Shown piece after piece: positions 33,947 to 44,872 of a DNA stretch of 64,000 nucleotides. A program made the translations under genes and the position numbers. Every line of letters starts with the position of its first letter. Positions within the stretch are counted from its first letter, which is position 1. Origin of the DNA: Prinsepia uniflora. Lineage: Eukaryota > Streptophyta > Magnoliopsida > Rosales > Rosaceae. The stretch spans positions 19,195,674-19,259,673 of the forward strand of contig CM064875.1 of the NCBI GenBank assembly GCA_032719365.1, written 5' to 3'. The notes beneath the pieces were generated by a model. That model saw only the letters and a list, made by a program, of their open reading frames with translations, was not told the DNA's origin and did not search any database.

Positions 33947-34431
33947 TGTGGAACCCAAAATCACCGGAAGAATGTGGAGCTACCACGTGGCCCATAATTC
34001 CCAAAATGACCAAATTGCCCCTGTTAATAATACTTAAAGCCCAAGCACCGAACAAGGCTCAAGCCCACAATGCTTACATAGCCCAAATATTGGGCCCAAA
34101 CCGGGATGATACATGGAAGCCTCTCACCCTCGATCTTGTGTAACACGTGTTAGCGCACAAATCAAGGAGCATTTGTCCCACATGGGAACTATGGAAATTG
34201 AGCATCTCACTCACCCCTTATATAAGGGGAACACATTTCTCAATAAAGGTAATTATGTTTAACGCTACTTAAGCTCTTGAGATTTCTCTTTCGAAGCTGA
34301 CTTAAGCATTGGAGCGTTCTTCGTCGAACACTCCCCGGGTCTCGATCATTGAACGATCGATAGCTTACTGTTTGTTTGTTTGCAGGGATCCTTGAGTCTT
34401 TTGAGTTTAAAGGACGAATTCTTCTTCAACA
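33947..34431 (+). repeat. 5' LTR of Tat element B, with palindromic TATA region
   Basis: It starts TGTGGAACCC. The perfect 16-base palindrome CCCCTTATATAAGGGG at 34214-34229 contains the likely TATA box, and an AATAAA follows at about 34240. It ends TTCAACA at 34431, followed by ATTGGTGC. Confidence 0.92.
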
Positions 34432-34588
34432 ATTGGTGCTTTCATTGAGAGCTTGAAGATATTCAAGAAGAAGCTCTTACGATTGTTCATCGTTCATCCT
34501 ACTTCGTTCATTGTTCTTAACGTTGATTCGAAGATCTTGAATGTGTTCATCGTTCGACAAATTTTCATTTAAGATTCGCTGATCAAGC

Positions 34589-36158
34589 ATGTCCAGGGTT
34601 TGACGATCCGTTCGTTCAGCTGGAGAAGGTGTTTCTGCCTCAACTACCCAGACGAGGAATGAAGCACGCATTGAGACTCCAGAGGAACGCCCAACTCGAC
34701 CCCGTCGAGTGTCCATAGAATCCCCCATGGAGACGCAAGGAAGGATGCCGACCTTCAGTTTCAGAGCGTTTCCTTCTCCAACAACCCAAGTGCCCGAGCT
34801 AGAGGGAGGAACTTCAACCTTGCAGCAAGCAGGCAGACGGTTGATGGAAGGAACATAAAGACCAGGTCAGCCCACAACAAGCATGGATTTGCGGGACTAC
34901 TTGGATGGGTGCCACGACGTTTTAGGAAGGAGTCACTACCAACCTCCCCATGATAACTTGGCGCAGTAAGTTGAAAGGTTGAGCAGCCAAGTTCAACTCC
35001 AGTCAGAGCTCTTGCAGCGACACCTGACAGAAAGACCAGCCCGAGAACCAGAGAGACATCCCACTTCGCGTGGAGGGCAAGAAAGTGTTCCAAGATGTCT
35101 AGGGAAGGAAAAGGTCTGATGCCAAAAAATGTCACGGGACACTTCACTAAGTGACTCTGGTGAAGAAAGTCACATTGACCGAGTAAAGAGTCCACAACGC
35201 CCAAGGCCATCGGTACATGAGCGGCTCAGAGGTACGATCGGGGAAACTTCACGGGTAGAGCGCTCACATGGGAGCAGGGGGCAACACCAGACTCCGCATA
35301 AAACTCCAAGACAATCTGCCCATGGTAGTGAAGGGGAGGATGAAGCTTATTACTCTGCGCGGCCCCAGAGGTCAAAGGGAGAGGCTCGAAGAGGTACCCG
35401 ACGATTGGCCCATAATGACTCTCCACTTCAACGAGGTGCGTTGCAAGCTAATGATGTCTAAAGGATGTTGGATCGACACCTTTTTGTTCAATGAGATGGC
35501 GATCTAGAGGACGATCTACGTCGCCAGATTCAGCTATCCACGCCTTTCGTAAAAGATATTGAGGAGGAGTCGTTCCCTCAAAGGTTCGCAACGCGGAACT
35601 TAACTCCATTCAAAGGAGCTTCCGACCCAATAAAACACATCGACTACTACCGTGGAGTCATGGTCCCCCACAGACATAATGATGCACTCATGTGCAAAGT
35701 TTTTCAGGCTTCTCTTCAAGGCCAAGCCATTACTTGGTTTAATCATCTCCCCCGGAGGTCGATTACGTCTTTTGAAGAGTTGACTCTGGTATTTGTGAAG
35801 GAGTACGCACAACTTCGAACAATCGAGGTGAAGGATGACCATTTTTTCTCTGTTCGAAAAAGAGCAAAAGAGACTTTGCGACAATACATATGGAGATTTT
35901 GCGAGGAGAAGTCTCGAATTGTCGGTTGTAGCGACCTTGTTGCGGCGGTGACGTTCAAACAAGGGCTTCCCCGGGACAGCCAGCTTTATGGAGACATTGT
36001 TATGGGCAATGCACGAAGTATCACCAAGATGCTCTCTCTAGTAGAGCGTCATGCATGCTGGGAGGATGAAAAGAGTGTTGCACATGTGCTAGATCATTCC
36101 GAGACGAGCGAGAAAGCCTCCAAACCGTCATCACCGAGCAAAGGACCAAAAGAACCTG
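34589..36158 (+). pseudogene. gag of Tat element B, several stops, truncated
   Basis: It begins at ATG 34589 ('MSRV' then a stop, then 'RSVRSAGEGVSAST'), homologous throughout to gag of Tat element A. The best-preserved stretch, from about 35660, reads 'VPHRHNDALMCKVFQASLQG' and 'RLPRDSQLYGDIV'-like sequence ('GLPRDSQLYGDIVMGNARS'). Homology to element A ends at 'GPKEPAAK' (36140-36160), after which the frame runs into the hairpin array. The zinc knuckle and protease are absent. Confidence 0.85.
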
Positions 36159-36162
36159 CGGC

Positions 36163-37000
36163 AAAGTATCAAAGCCTTCGCCATGCAAAGAACCAAAGTC
36201 TTTGCCTTGCGAAACATCCAAGCCTTCGTCTTGCGAAGCATCTAAGCCTTCACCATGCAAAGCACCAAAGCCCTCGCATCCAAGCCTTCACCATGCGAAG
36301 AACCAAAGCCTTCGCCTTGCGAAGCATCCAAGCCTTCATCATCGAAACATCTAAGCTTACGCCATGCGAAGCACCTAAGCCTTCACCTTGTGAAGCATCC
36401 AAGCCTTCATCATTGAAGCATCCAAGCCTTCGCCATGCGAAGTACCTAAGTCTTCACCTTGCGAAGAAACCGAGTCTTCGCCTTGCGAAACATCTAAGCC
36501 TTCGCAATGCGAAGCACCTAAGCCTTCACCTTGTGAAGCATCCAAGCCTTCATCATGGAAGCATCCAAGCCTTCGCCATGCGAAGCACCTAATTCTTTAC
36601 CTTGCGAAGAAACCGAGCATTCACCTTGCGAAGCATCTAAGCCTTCGCAATGCGAAGCACCTGAGTCTTTGCCTTCCGAAGCAACCAAGCCTTCGCTTTG
36701 CGAAGGTCCTAAGCCTTCGTCCTACGAAGCAACCAAGACTTTGCCATGCGAAGTGACTAAGACTTTGCCCTGCAAAGGACCCATGTTTATGTCATGCAAT
36801 GCATCTCAACCTACGCTTTTCAAACATCTTCCGCTAGGAAGCACTCAAAACCTTCCGCCAGGAAGCATTCAAAGCCTTCCAACAGGAAGCATTCAAAGCC
36901 TTCCACCTGAAAGCACTCAAAGCCTTCCACCAGGAAGCACTCAAAGTCTTCCTCTTGAAAGCACTTCAAGCCTTCTAATAAGAAGCAAAAGCCCTTCCTT
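36163..37000. repeat. Long tandem hairpin array of Tat element B
   Basis: About 34 units of roughly 24 bp, typically GAAGCATCCAAGCCTTCGCC. Examples of arms: 36571-36585 CTTCGC/GCGAAG, 36381-36395 CTTCAC/GTGAAG, 36715-36729 CTTCGT/ACGAAG, 36763-36777 CTTTGC/GCAAAG, 36972-36985 CTTCT/AGAAG. The 3' fifth (36828-36990) uses the CTTCC..GGAAG type seen in element A. One plus-strand frame reads an octapeptide repeat such as 'KPSPCEAS', so a coding role is an alternative. Confidence 0.9.
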
Positions 37001-37221
37001 GAAGGCAACACTAAAACAAATGCTAAGTTAGCTGAAACCCAAAGTTGGACGCCCATGGCTACAATAGGGGCATTTGATGAGAAAACAACTTTGGATACAT
37101 CAAGGCAGTTAGTATAATTAGACAAAGATACGGGAGCTCATAATTTCTCATAACTATCGTTTTCATTTATTGATTTGAAGGATGGTTGGCTAATCACATC
37201 TCGATCGCTCAAACCAGTTAT

Positions 37222-38637
37222 TCAATACAAAAATGCAAATGCAATAATCAACATACAAAGATGACGTAGTTGCAATTGCAAGTCTTCAAAGCTCATGATC
37301 CTTCGATACTCTGCCCACTCTTCTGCTGAAAGTAGAGAAACGTCTTCAGGAGACTCATCGGCTTCAGGAACATCTGTTTTCTTAGCCTCTAACTCAGGCT
37401 CTAGTTCAGGCTCAGGCTTCATCTCTAGTTCAAGCTCCAGCTCTTTGGTGGTGATCCCGCTCCGGCTTTCCATATCCAACTTTTGTGCTTCATCTTCCTT
37501 AAAAACACAAAGTTGTGGGGGCATGTAAGGGTAGTAAGCAGCCATCGCTCAAGTTTTGGATTTCAACATCCAACCATTTGACTTCCTCTTTGGAATCATA
37601 CAAGCGTCTGCGCAGCTAGAATAGGTCTCCTGCTGGGTTGTGACATGCCTCATACTAGGTGATGAGACTCCTCGTCCTTTTTACTAAAAGCTTCAATGTT
37701 GGCTCTACCTGCACTTGAAGATGACAAGTCCGTAAACGCACCGAGCTCTTCTATCTGCCAGACACCACATGGATGGTCATTGGAAGTATGCCTAGTGCAA
37801 CACTTTGAGCTTCAACTAGGCCTTGCCTTACATTATGTCGTGCCTTGATCCTCGTGTGTCAAGCCCTCCTATCTTCGAAGTACCATATGCATGGTCCACC
37901 TACAAGCTTTTTTTCTTTAATTACATAGTGACGTCCACCATCTGGAGCTTCATAGGGGGCATGATCGATCCTCCGTCTTTATGCTCCACCTTGCAGCTAC
38001 TCCATTTCAAGCTCAATAGGACCTAGAATGTCAAGTCACTAGAAGGTCCACTGTCAGCCAAAAGACTCCTCGAGACGCTTCATTCACTTTATGGTACCAT
38101 ATGCACTTCGCCTCGCGTCATGGGATACCTTGCCTCGCCATGCACTTTGGCACGTATCCTCTTGCGTTGCAACATGTCTAGCTTCAAGTCATGGGGTACC
38201 TCGCCTCTTGTGGATGAAAGCCTAGACAGGTCATGGTGCACCTTGTTGCCCATGTGTCAAACTCTTCTATCCACCACGCACCGAGTGAATGGTCGATGGG
38301 AAGAACACCTCATGTCATTCGGCGCATCACCTCTTGCTCCAACCTTGCCTTGCCTTGCATTGTGGCACACCAAGCCGTGGATGTAGAATACCTCGCATCA
38401 TACTTGCATCATGTCTCGTCTTGTAGTTGAACCATGCCTCGCCTCGATCAAAGGATGAAATTTTGTCCATCGGTTGGACTTCAAATTTCTTCCCCTGCCT
38501 CGCCTCGGTCAGGACTTGAATTCTTCAGGTCCCTCGAAGTCTGTATACTTCCCACGGAACAGATTCTGACTACGCGAGCCACCTTGCTCCCACAATGCAA
38601 GCCTACTGGGTCTCACCAGAAGTGCGCCTTGACGCAT
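37222..38637 (-). pseudogene. Remnant of the antisense frame in Tat element B
   Basis: On the minus strand an ATG at 38635-38637 begins 'MRQGALLVRPSRLALWEQGG', matching the N-terminus of the element A antisense frame. The C-terminal part (37545-37222) has an acidic Glu/Leu/Pro repeat and ends with 'LLSAEEWAEYRRIMSFEDL', matching the other C-terminus. The middle is not recognisable and is shorter than in element A. Confidence 0.75.
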
Positions 38638-38924
38638 ATTGAAATGACCATCTCTGAAAATAGAGCTTAACACCACTTAAATTGCTACAATTGGACTCAT
38701 ACAGCTCTCCGAATGTGCAAAAATGTAAAGCTCGACAATTAAAGAAATATTCAAAAGTCTCTCGAACAAGCATGGAGCTTACTGCGACATCAGATACACT
38801 CAGATAGAGGTATAATGAAATTGAAGATCAAGCGGAGTCCTACTCCCATATATAATTTATCGGGACCACAATACAAATTACATCCCTTAGGATTCCCTGA
38901 ATTCCTAAGCGATGTGGGGGCATT

Positions 38925-39409
38925 TGTGGAACCCAAAATCACCGGAAGAATGTGGAGCTACCACGTGGCCCATAATTCCCAAAATGACCAAATTGCCCCT
39001 GTCAATAATACTTAAAGCCCAAGCACCGAACATGGCTCAAGCCCACAATGCTTACATAGCCCAAATATTGGGCCCAAACCGGGATGATACATGGAAGCCT
39101 CTCACCCTCGATCATGTGTAACACGTGTTAGCGCACAAATCAAGAAGCATTTGTCCCACATCGGAACTATGGAAATTGAGCATCTCACTCACCCCCTATA
39201 TAAGGGGAACACATTTCTCAATAAAGGTAATTCTGTTCAACGCTACTTAAGCTCTTGAGATTTCTCTTTCGAAGCTGACTTAAGCATTGGAGCGTTCTTG
39301 GTCGAACACCCCCCGGGTCTCGATCATTGAACGAACGATAGCTTACTGTTTGCTTGTTTGCAGGGATCCTTGAGTCTTTTGAGTTTAAAGGACGAATTCT
39401 GCTTCAACA
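38925..39409 (+). repeat. 3' LTR of Tat element B
   Basis: 485 bp, nearly identical to 33947-34431. The TATA palindrome has one change here (CCCCCTATATAAGGGG). Confidence 0.93.
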
Positions 39410-41404
39410 AATTTGCCAGTAAGGTCTTAATCACACAAATTGAGCTGTTAAAGTGCTTCAAGATGCATACTTTGTTATTAGCCCTTGCTTTTCAAAAAGC
39501 TGTTTTTTTTTGGCTTCCAGATTCATCTCACCTAGACCCTTCAGACATGTATGTTGAGCAGGGTTGGATGGGATTGTAACTCTCCAAGTTCAATGTATTT
39601 TGAATGTGAAAATGGATGCAGTTTCATTGTAAGTGGATTATATAGGATTAGATATAGAAAGAAACTTACCTTTCCGAGTCTTACTATCTTAAGGGGATTG
39701 CATTGGATAAGTTTTCTTCTATCTCTACTTCATCTAATCCCTTACAATGAAAACCAGTAGTTTTCATATCAAAATATATTGCATTTTATAAGTTATCCAC
39801 TCCAATCCAATCCCGCTTACCAAACAAGTTCGGGTTTCCAAGTCAAAACACTTTGGGACAGCTATTTGGAAGGTCTCATATGAAAAATTTGCTTTTAGAG
39901 TTTCACATGTAAATGAAATGGCAGAGGAATGAACTATCGTCATGGGCACAAGCCCTACCCAATAGTTCACAACCATCTGGGTACCAGGTGGGCCTTATTC
40001 TCAAACTCATCTATTTCCCATGTTGTATTATGCCACAAATATAAATGAGATATTAGAGCTTGATAATCCAATAGAAAACATTATTTTCTTTGCCCCTTGT
40101 TTTCTTTAGATCCAAAATCTGCTATACACTTTTTTAGTATTGAATTCACATCCTCGTTTTCCACTGGTGTAGAAACTTGTTGCAGGATGAAGGTGGACAC
40201 TTGAAGATTGGCGAGTATTGGGTTCAAATGTTGTATGAACAAATTAACCCAGATCAAAATGGTTGTGCACAATATCAAATTCCTGTTGTGATTTTGTATT
40301 CAAAAGGGATATTTGCTGAACGTCACATGATCTCTTATACCAATTTCAGTTTGATACCTCATAACAAAATTTAAGTGAGATGTGACCTTAACTTTCCAAA
40401 ATTCATGAATTGTCACCTGATTCTAAGGTGGTCAAATTTTTCCATCCAAAAGGTCGCATCTGAATTGCACATTATTCATTTGAAGGGTATTTGGGACGTT
40501 TTGTCAAACAATTGTCAAAATAAATTGATTTCTTTCCGAAACTTAAGTTTGTCTCTTTCCCAAAGTCATAAAATAAAGTACTTATGCTGAGAAGTTTTTC
40601 ATTTGGTGCCTTTGGTTCTTCTATTTTGTTGTCAAAAGTGCAAATTACCCTTAAATGGATGGATTATTTAACAACGTTAGGTTCGGGTGACAATTCATGA
40701 ATTTTGGAAAATTAAGATATGACATTTTTCTTAAATTTTTTTGATGGGGTGACAAATTGAAACTAGTGTAAGAGTTTAGGTTACATTTCGCCAAATTTCT
40801 TTGTTAAATATTGTTATTGTGTTTCTTATCACTTTCAATTGCAGGGAAAAGAAGTGGTAAGCCCCATGTTACTAATCCAATAGAGGGAATCAATAAAGAT
40901 ATTCGTAATTTTGTGATAATATTGTGTTTTACTTTCTAGTACATTCACACTGATGTTGAAAAATTTCTCAAACCAATTCTTCCATAATTCAAGTTTGATT
41001 TTAATTATCTACAGATGCTTGAAGGAAGGCACTTCATGAACAACGTGAACTCCGAGCCCACACATCTGGAATCTCATGATTTTAAGACAAAATTTTACCT
41101 AAGTCGATGTTCAAATAGAATTAACCAGTAAGCCTCGATCGATTCCATCTTAGTTCGTTTTCTCAAATTATAATCTAGTTCAAATGTTGTTTGTCAATTT
41201 CAAGAATGTACATTGCTTCAATTTCAAATGTATTGATTCATCTTTTAACATCTAATTATAGATAATTTGATTTTGTTTTGCAGATTAATGTAAAATTGTA
41301 CAGGTAATAATCCTTCCCAAATGCCCACATTTGCAAATGTGATAGCAGTTCTAGAGGAGGAATCTTTGTCTTTAGGGAGACCCGCATGCCTAGTTATTTG
41401 TTGA
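39410..41404 (+). pseudogene. 3' part of the ankyrin kinase pseudogene (exons 7-12)
   Basis: Exon 7 (39925-39987) reads 'GMNYRHGHKPYPIVHNHL', where the family has YLHE and a catalytic loop. Exon 8 (40173-40261) reads 'NLLQDEGGHLKIGEYWVQM'. A 12-base exon at 40845-40856 fits phase but is weak. A decayed 'NKDIRNFVIIL' lies near 40893. Exon 11 (41015-41127) starts 'MLEGRHFMNNVNSEP'. The last exon (41284-41404) has an in-frame TAA at 41291-41293, then 'NCTGNNPSQMPTFANVIAVL' and 'EEE', the family C-lobe end, and a terminal TGA at 41402. Confidence 0.82.
39568..39834. mobile_element. MITE-like element in an intron, same family as 20290-20440
   Basis: Left end GGTTGGATGGGATTG, right end CAATCCAATCCCGCTTACC. 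The interior GATAAGTTTTCTTCTA and CATCTAATCCC..ACAATGAAAAC match the copy in intron 1. Confidence 0.6.
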
Positions 41405-41778
41405 GTGCATTTTACAATGTACATGGACAAGAAATGCACCAAAACGGATGAACTTATGGGCCAACAATTTCTTTGCTTTTAAACTATGCATCATATATGG
41501 AGATCTTATGTTCATCTATTTCCACGTGAATGACTGCGTACATAATTCATATTTATGATGAATTTGTTACTTGACTGTAACCAAACGGGCTCTTTTGAGT
41601 TAACTAATACCATGTAGTTAAGAAGGTAAGTTTGATGTTATAAAGCTTCACCAAAAACATTTGGACGAATCTACCTTTTACTAATAAAACTTAAAAAAAA
41701 ATTAATAATTTATTAAATAGGGACAAATATAATTAGATAAATTAAAAATCAATATAATTAATGTTTTAATAGAGGAAG

Positions 41779-41908
41779 GCTAAGCTTCAATGCTATATAC
41801 CATTAAATGGTATGGATATTCAAGATTCAAAATGGTACTAAAATAGAGGGTAGGGTAGTTGAATAGTTTGGATATTCATCCGTCAATATATACCATTGAA
41901 GCCTAGGG
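41779..41908. mobile_element. Possible small MITE
   Basis: Inverted ends GGCTAAGCTTCAATGCTATATACC and (reversed) CCTAGGCTTCAATGGTATATA enclose about 130 bases. A target duplication was not seen. Confidence 0.4.
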
Positions 41909-42839
41909 GGTGATGGTTACTCCATCTTCATTTTGTTTTATTTTCTTAATTCATTTTTATCTCATTTTATTTTTAAAAGTAATTTCAAAACCTTATAATT
42001 GGCATATTTTGTAGCTTAGCCCAAAGTTCTTTTCACTCGGTATAAAAATTAGAATAAAGTATCATTGTCTAAAAATTAATAAAAACGTGAAACATCCAAT
42101 AAAATTCGCTCTTGGAAAGAAAAAATGATGAAATAACAAGAAGAAAGGAAATTAAAAGATTAAAAGATTTGCACTTGGTGGGGAACGTGGGAATTATCCA
42201 CATGCTAAGACCATTGTATGTTGCCTTTACTGGCAAAAATTCAAATTTATTATTAGTATGTTGTGGTTGAAGAAAAATCGCACTTCGAATAGGGATTATG
42301 CTCACACTTCAAGTTTCGGGACACCTCGTAGCAGTTACCAAACAAATTTTGTCCTTGCATTGTCAAAGAAACATAGAAGTTGTTAACGAGTGGTTCAAAC
42401 CCAACAACTCTAGAGTCCCTTGGAGGATAGGACAACTCCTAAGTCCCGTAAGCGAGGTGGTCGGATCTTCTTGCACGACGGTGGTATGGCTTGGACAACA
42501 AGTCTTCAGGTCATTCCTTTGAATGGGTCATTCCGCTTGAATGGGTCCTTCTTCACTCCATATTGAAGTACCTAAGAAAAAATAAGACAAATTAGAGGAA
42601 AATGAAAAGGAATATAAAGCTTGGGAGGTGGGTGTCGTTCCAGTCACTTGATCTTTGATGCCTAAGTAAGTATGTGTTCGGAGAAAAGGCAAAGAATATG
42701 TATTTCTAGTGAGGGGGAGTGTTTTGGTATAGTTTGTTTGCCTACTTGAATTTAGGAAAATAATGTGAAAGTAGGGAAGTATTTATAGAGAAGGAAAAGG
42801 AATGATATCTCCTCTGTCCGAGCAGTTAGTTAGAGGACA

Positions 42840-43270
42840 GTGATACTAATCACGAGGCAGCATGGTACTAGTCGCAGGACAATGGTACCACCTGTATGGG
42901 ATTTTGTGCCATGAAGGAAAAGGTGACGCGTGTCCCTAGGATGATGCCTAGGGTCTTAGAAATTGGAGTCTCTCCTCCCCAAGTCTCCTAGGATAATGTG
43001 AAGGGAGTTTTTCAGTCAAGACTTTCTCTTGCATCGAATGTGTGACAAGTGTTCTCCTTTACAAATGGAGTCAAATTGGCATCAAGAGTTGTCTGTGGTG
43101 ATGCGGTACCACTAGATAAACATTACCTTTGTTGGTGGTGGGCGTTACCTTGATGACATGATAACGCTAGTTGGGCACTACCTTCACAGCATGGTACCTC
43201 TAACTGAGTGCTACCTTGTTCGGAAGTCAAGCGCTACCTTACTACATGGTACTTCTGGTTGAGCGCTATT
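42840..43270. repeat. Degenerate repeats with ATGGTAC(C/T) and GCGCTACCTT motifs
   Basis: Scattered copies of CATGGTAC and G(C/G)GCTACCTT at about 40-60 base spacing. The units have drifted and edges are unclear. Confidence 0.45.
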
Positions 43271-44872
43271 CTGATTTCGATGGTTAGCACATTTTCTTCT
43301 CTTGGGCTTAGCCCTGAAGTGGGCTTAGTAACCTTAGGATAGTGGCTGGTCTTCTTCGTGGACCCTAGGGTTTTTCTTTTAGTGAGTTTTGACCAGGTTT
43401 AGTCAGGTACTATTTGCTATATTTGGCTCAGCTTATGATGGCGATTAATTGGAGTCCCCTAACTCCCTAGTTGTGAGTAGAACCTTGGGTAGGGAGTTGA
43501 ATCCTATGCTACTTGTAAGCCGAATTTGTTAGACCTAGGCAATAATCAGCGCCTATGATCCTTGTACCATTTCTTAGGTGTTCTTACCCAGTAACTAAAG
43601 TGCCCAACTTTTGAATTTGGGTAGTTGTAGGGGGAGCATTTGCCATCGACTGTAGATTTTAGGGAAGTCCCCCAGTTCCCTCAAACGTGCTCAGAGAAAG
43701 AGAGAGGGTATATTTGTATGGTTTTGTGTATGGTAATTTTTGGGAGCACTGTTGAAGGCAAGAAAGGTGCCTTGTTTGTTTGAGTGATGGCATAGACTAC
43801 ACATGGGTGGATGGGACACTTTGGAACAATTGGACATCGCAGTAACAGAGGTGAAGTGTAGAGGAGGAGGCAGTAGCAAGGTAGAAGTGGTTGCATAAGG
43901 CTGGGGTACCACACAATGTGCCATCTTATGAGGAGCAGCGATGGTCAACCAATGAAGTGGTATGTACAATGATGAAGGACTAGTTGGAAACTTTAAGAAA
44001 TGTGAACTAGGTACTTGAAGTGGTGCTGCTTAAATGGCCAGAGGAAGGAGAATTCTCTTTATCGTGGCTCACAACAGATAATAATGGTTGGTGAAGCAAA
44101 CTTCTCAATTTGTACTTCTTTTGCTCGAACTTTTGGGTATACTTCCAATATGGTTGCAACTTCTCTTGGTTCTGAAGGTGTTTTATAAGTCAAACGTCCA
44201 AACTTTGTGTCAAAATTCAGTGAGTTGAGGAGCAGATGGTGCTAGGTATTGCATGGTGTTGATGAATAGCTGAGGTGGTACCCAAGGCGGTAAGTGCCCA
44301 AGTTCTTAGAGAGGTTGCATACCACACCTGCTTAAACGTATGTTGGGTGGTGTGTTAGTAGTATGCTCAACAAGTTTGGCGTAACGACCAGAAAATTCAA
44401 GAGATGTCATTTTGAATTTTTTTTGTATAAATGGACGGTTTTACCCTTGTAAGCCAAATGTTGACTTTTTTCATCGGGCACATTTTGGACTTTTCGGGAA
44501 TACCATTACGTAAGTCTCAACGTCCTAAGTCCGTTGATAGGCAGCATGTCAAAATCAGAGATTAAAGGAATTCAATGCGAGTCAAATTTAATTATGGGTA
44601 TTTCGGTAATTTTAACATAGGGGCATTTTGGTAATTGCATAAGGGAGATTTTTTGTGTATTCATGCTTATCATTTTCCCCTTTATCTCCTTGAAATTAGG
44701 TTCACTGACCTTGTGAATGGCGGTGATGTTTTACGGATGTTTATTTATATGTTTTTTGAGGAAAGAACACCAAAAAAACTCAATACACCTACCCTTGTCT
44801 AGGGAAATTGAGAGCAAAGGAAAGATAAGGAGAGACTTGAGGAGGAAGGAGAGGAAACGGGGGAAGGAAAAC

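Larger units (their letters stand above)
33947..39409 (+). mobile_element. Non-autonomous Tat element B in an intron of the ankyrin kinase pseudogene
   Basis: LTRs 33947-34431 and 38925-39409 are both 485 bp and differ at only about ten positions by eye, so this insertion looks younger than Tat element A. The flanks CATTT (33942-33946) and AATTT (39410-39414) are an imperfect target duplication. Inside are the presumed primer site, a decayed gag, a long hairpin array, remnants of the antisense frame and the polypurine tract. Protease, RT, RNase H and integrase are missing: gag is joined to the array at 'GPKEPAAK'. It would have needed enzymes in trans. Confidence 0.92.
19984..41404 (+). pseudogene. 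Ankyrin-repeat protein kinase-like gene (plant integrin-linked-kinase-like family), disrupted
   Basis: Exons by splice consensus and phase: 19984-20247, 20895-20987, 21298-21384, 21617-21707, 21897-22013 plus 33527-33530, 33686-33765, 39925-39987, 40173-40261, probably 40845-40856, a degenerate exon about 40886-40930, 41015-41127, 41284-41404. The start is the first ATG ('MKTMGEILGADSS'); the frame is open upstream without another ATG. The N-terminal part has ankyrin units ('DYYNRTALHLAASEGHTPIV', 'DARLYGHRDICRILEVNGG'). The kinase-like part has 'KVKWRGTWVVKTVI', 'LRELQHPNILQFLGSIV', 'GMNYRHGHKPYPIVHNHL' and 'NLLQDEGGHLKIGEYWVQM'. HRD and DFG are replaced by HNH and GEY, so the ancestor was already a likely pseudokinase. 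Defects: an LTR element in exon 5, a one-base loss in exon 4, and an in-frame TAA at 41291-41293. Confidence 0.88.
41405..44379. other. No gene seen; AT-rich and degenerate repeat DNA
   Basis: 3' flank of the ankyrin kinase pseudogene. It contains a possible MITE (41779-41908) and degenerate GGTACC-containing repeats (42840-43270). The block about 42290-44380 looks like old repeat DNA but shows no recognised domain. The short open frames have no family I know. Confidence 0.5.

Noticed and set aside
36119..37031. gag of Tat element B continuing as a fusion protein through the repeat array
   Set aside because: The frame that leaves gag is not the one in which the octapeptide repeat stays open to the end. 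At least one frameshift lies between, and gag upstream already has stops.
39521..39548. Short exon candidate reading 'HLDPSD' with CCAG acceptor and GTATGT donor
   Set aside because: It seemed to supply the kinase catalytic loop, but 39925-39987 gives a longer, in-phase and family-like reading ('GMNYRHGHKPYPIVHNHL'), leaving no place for the shorter one.
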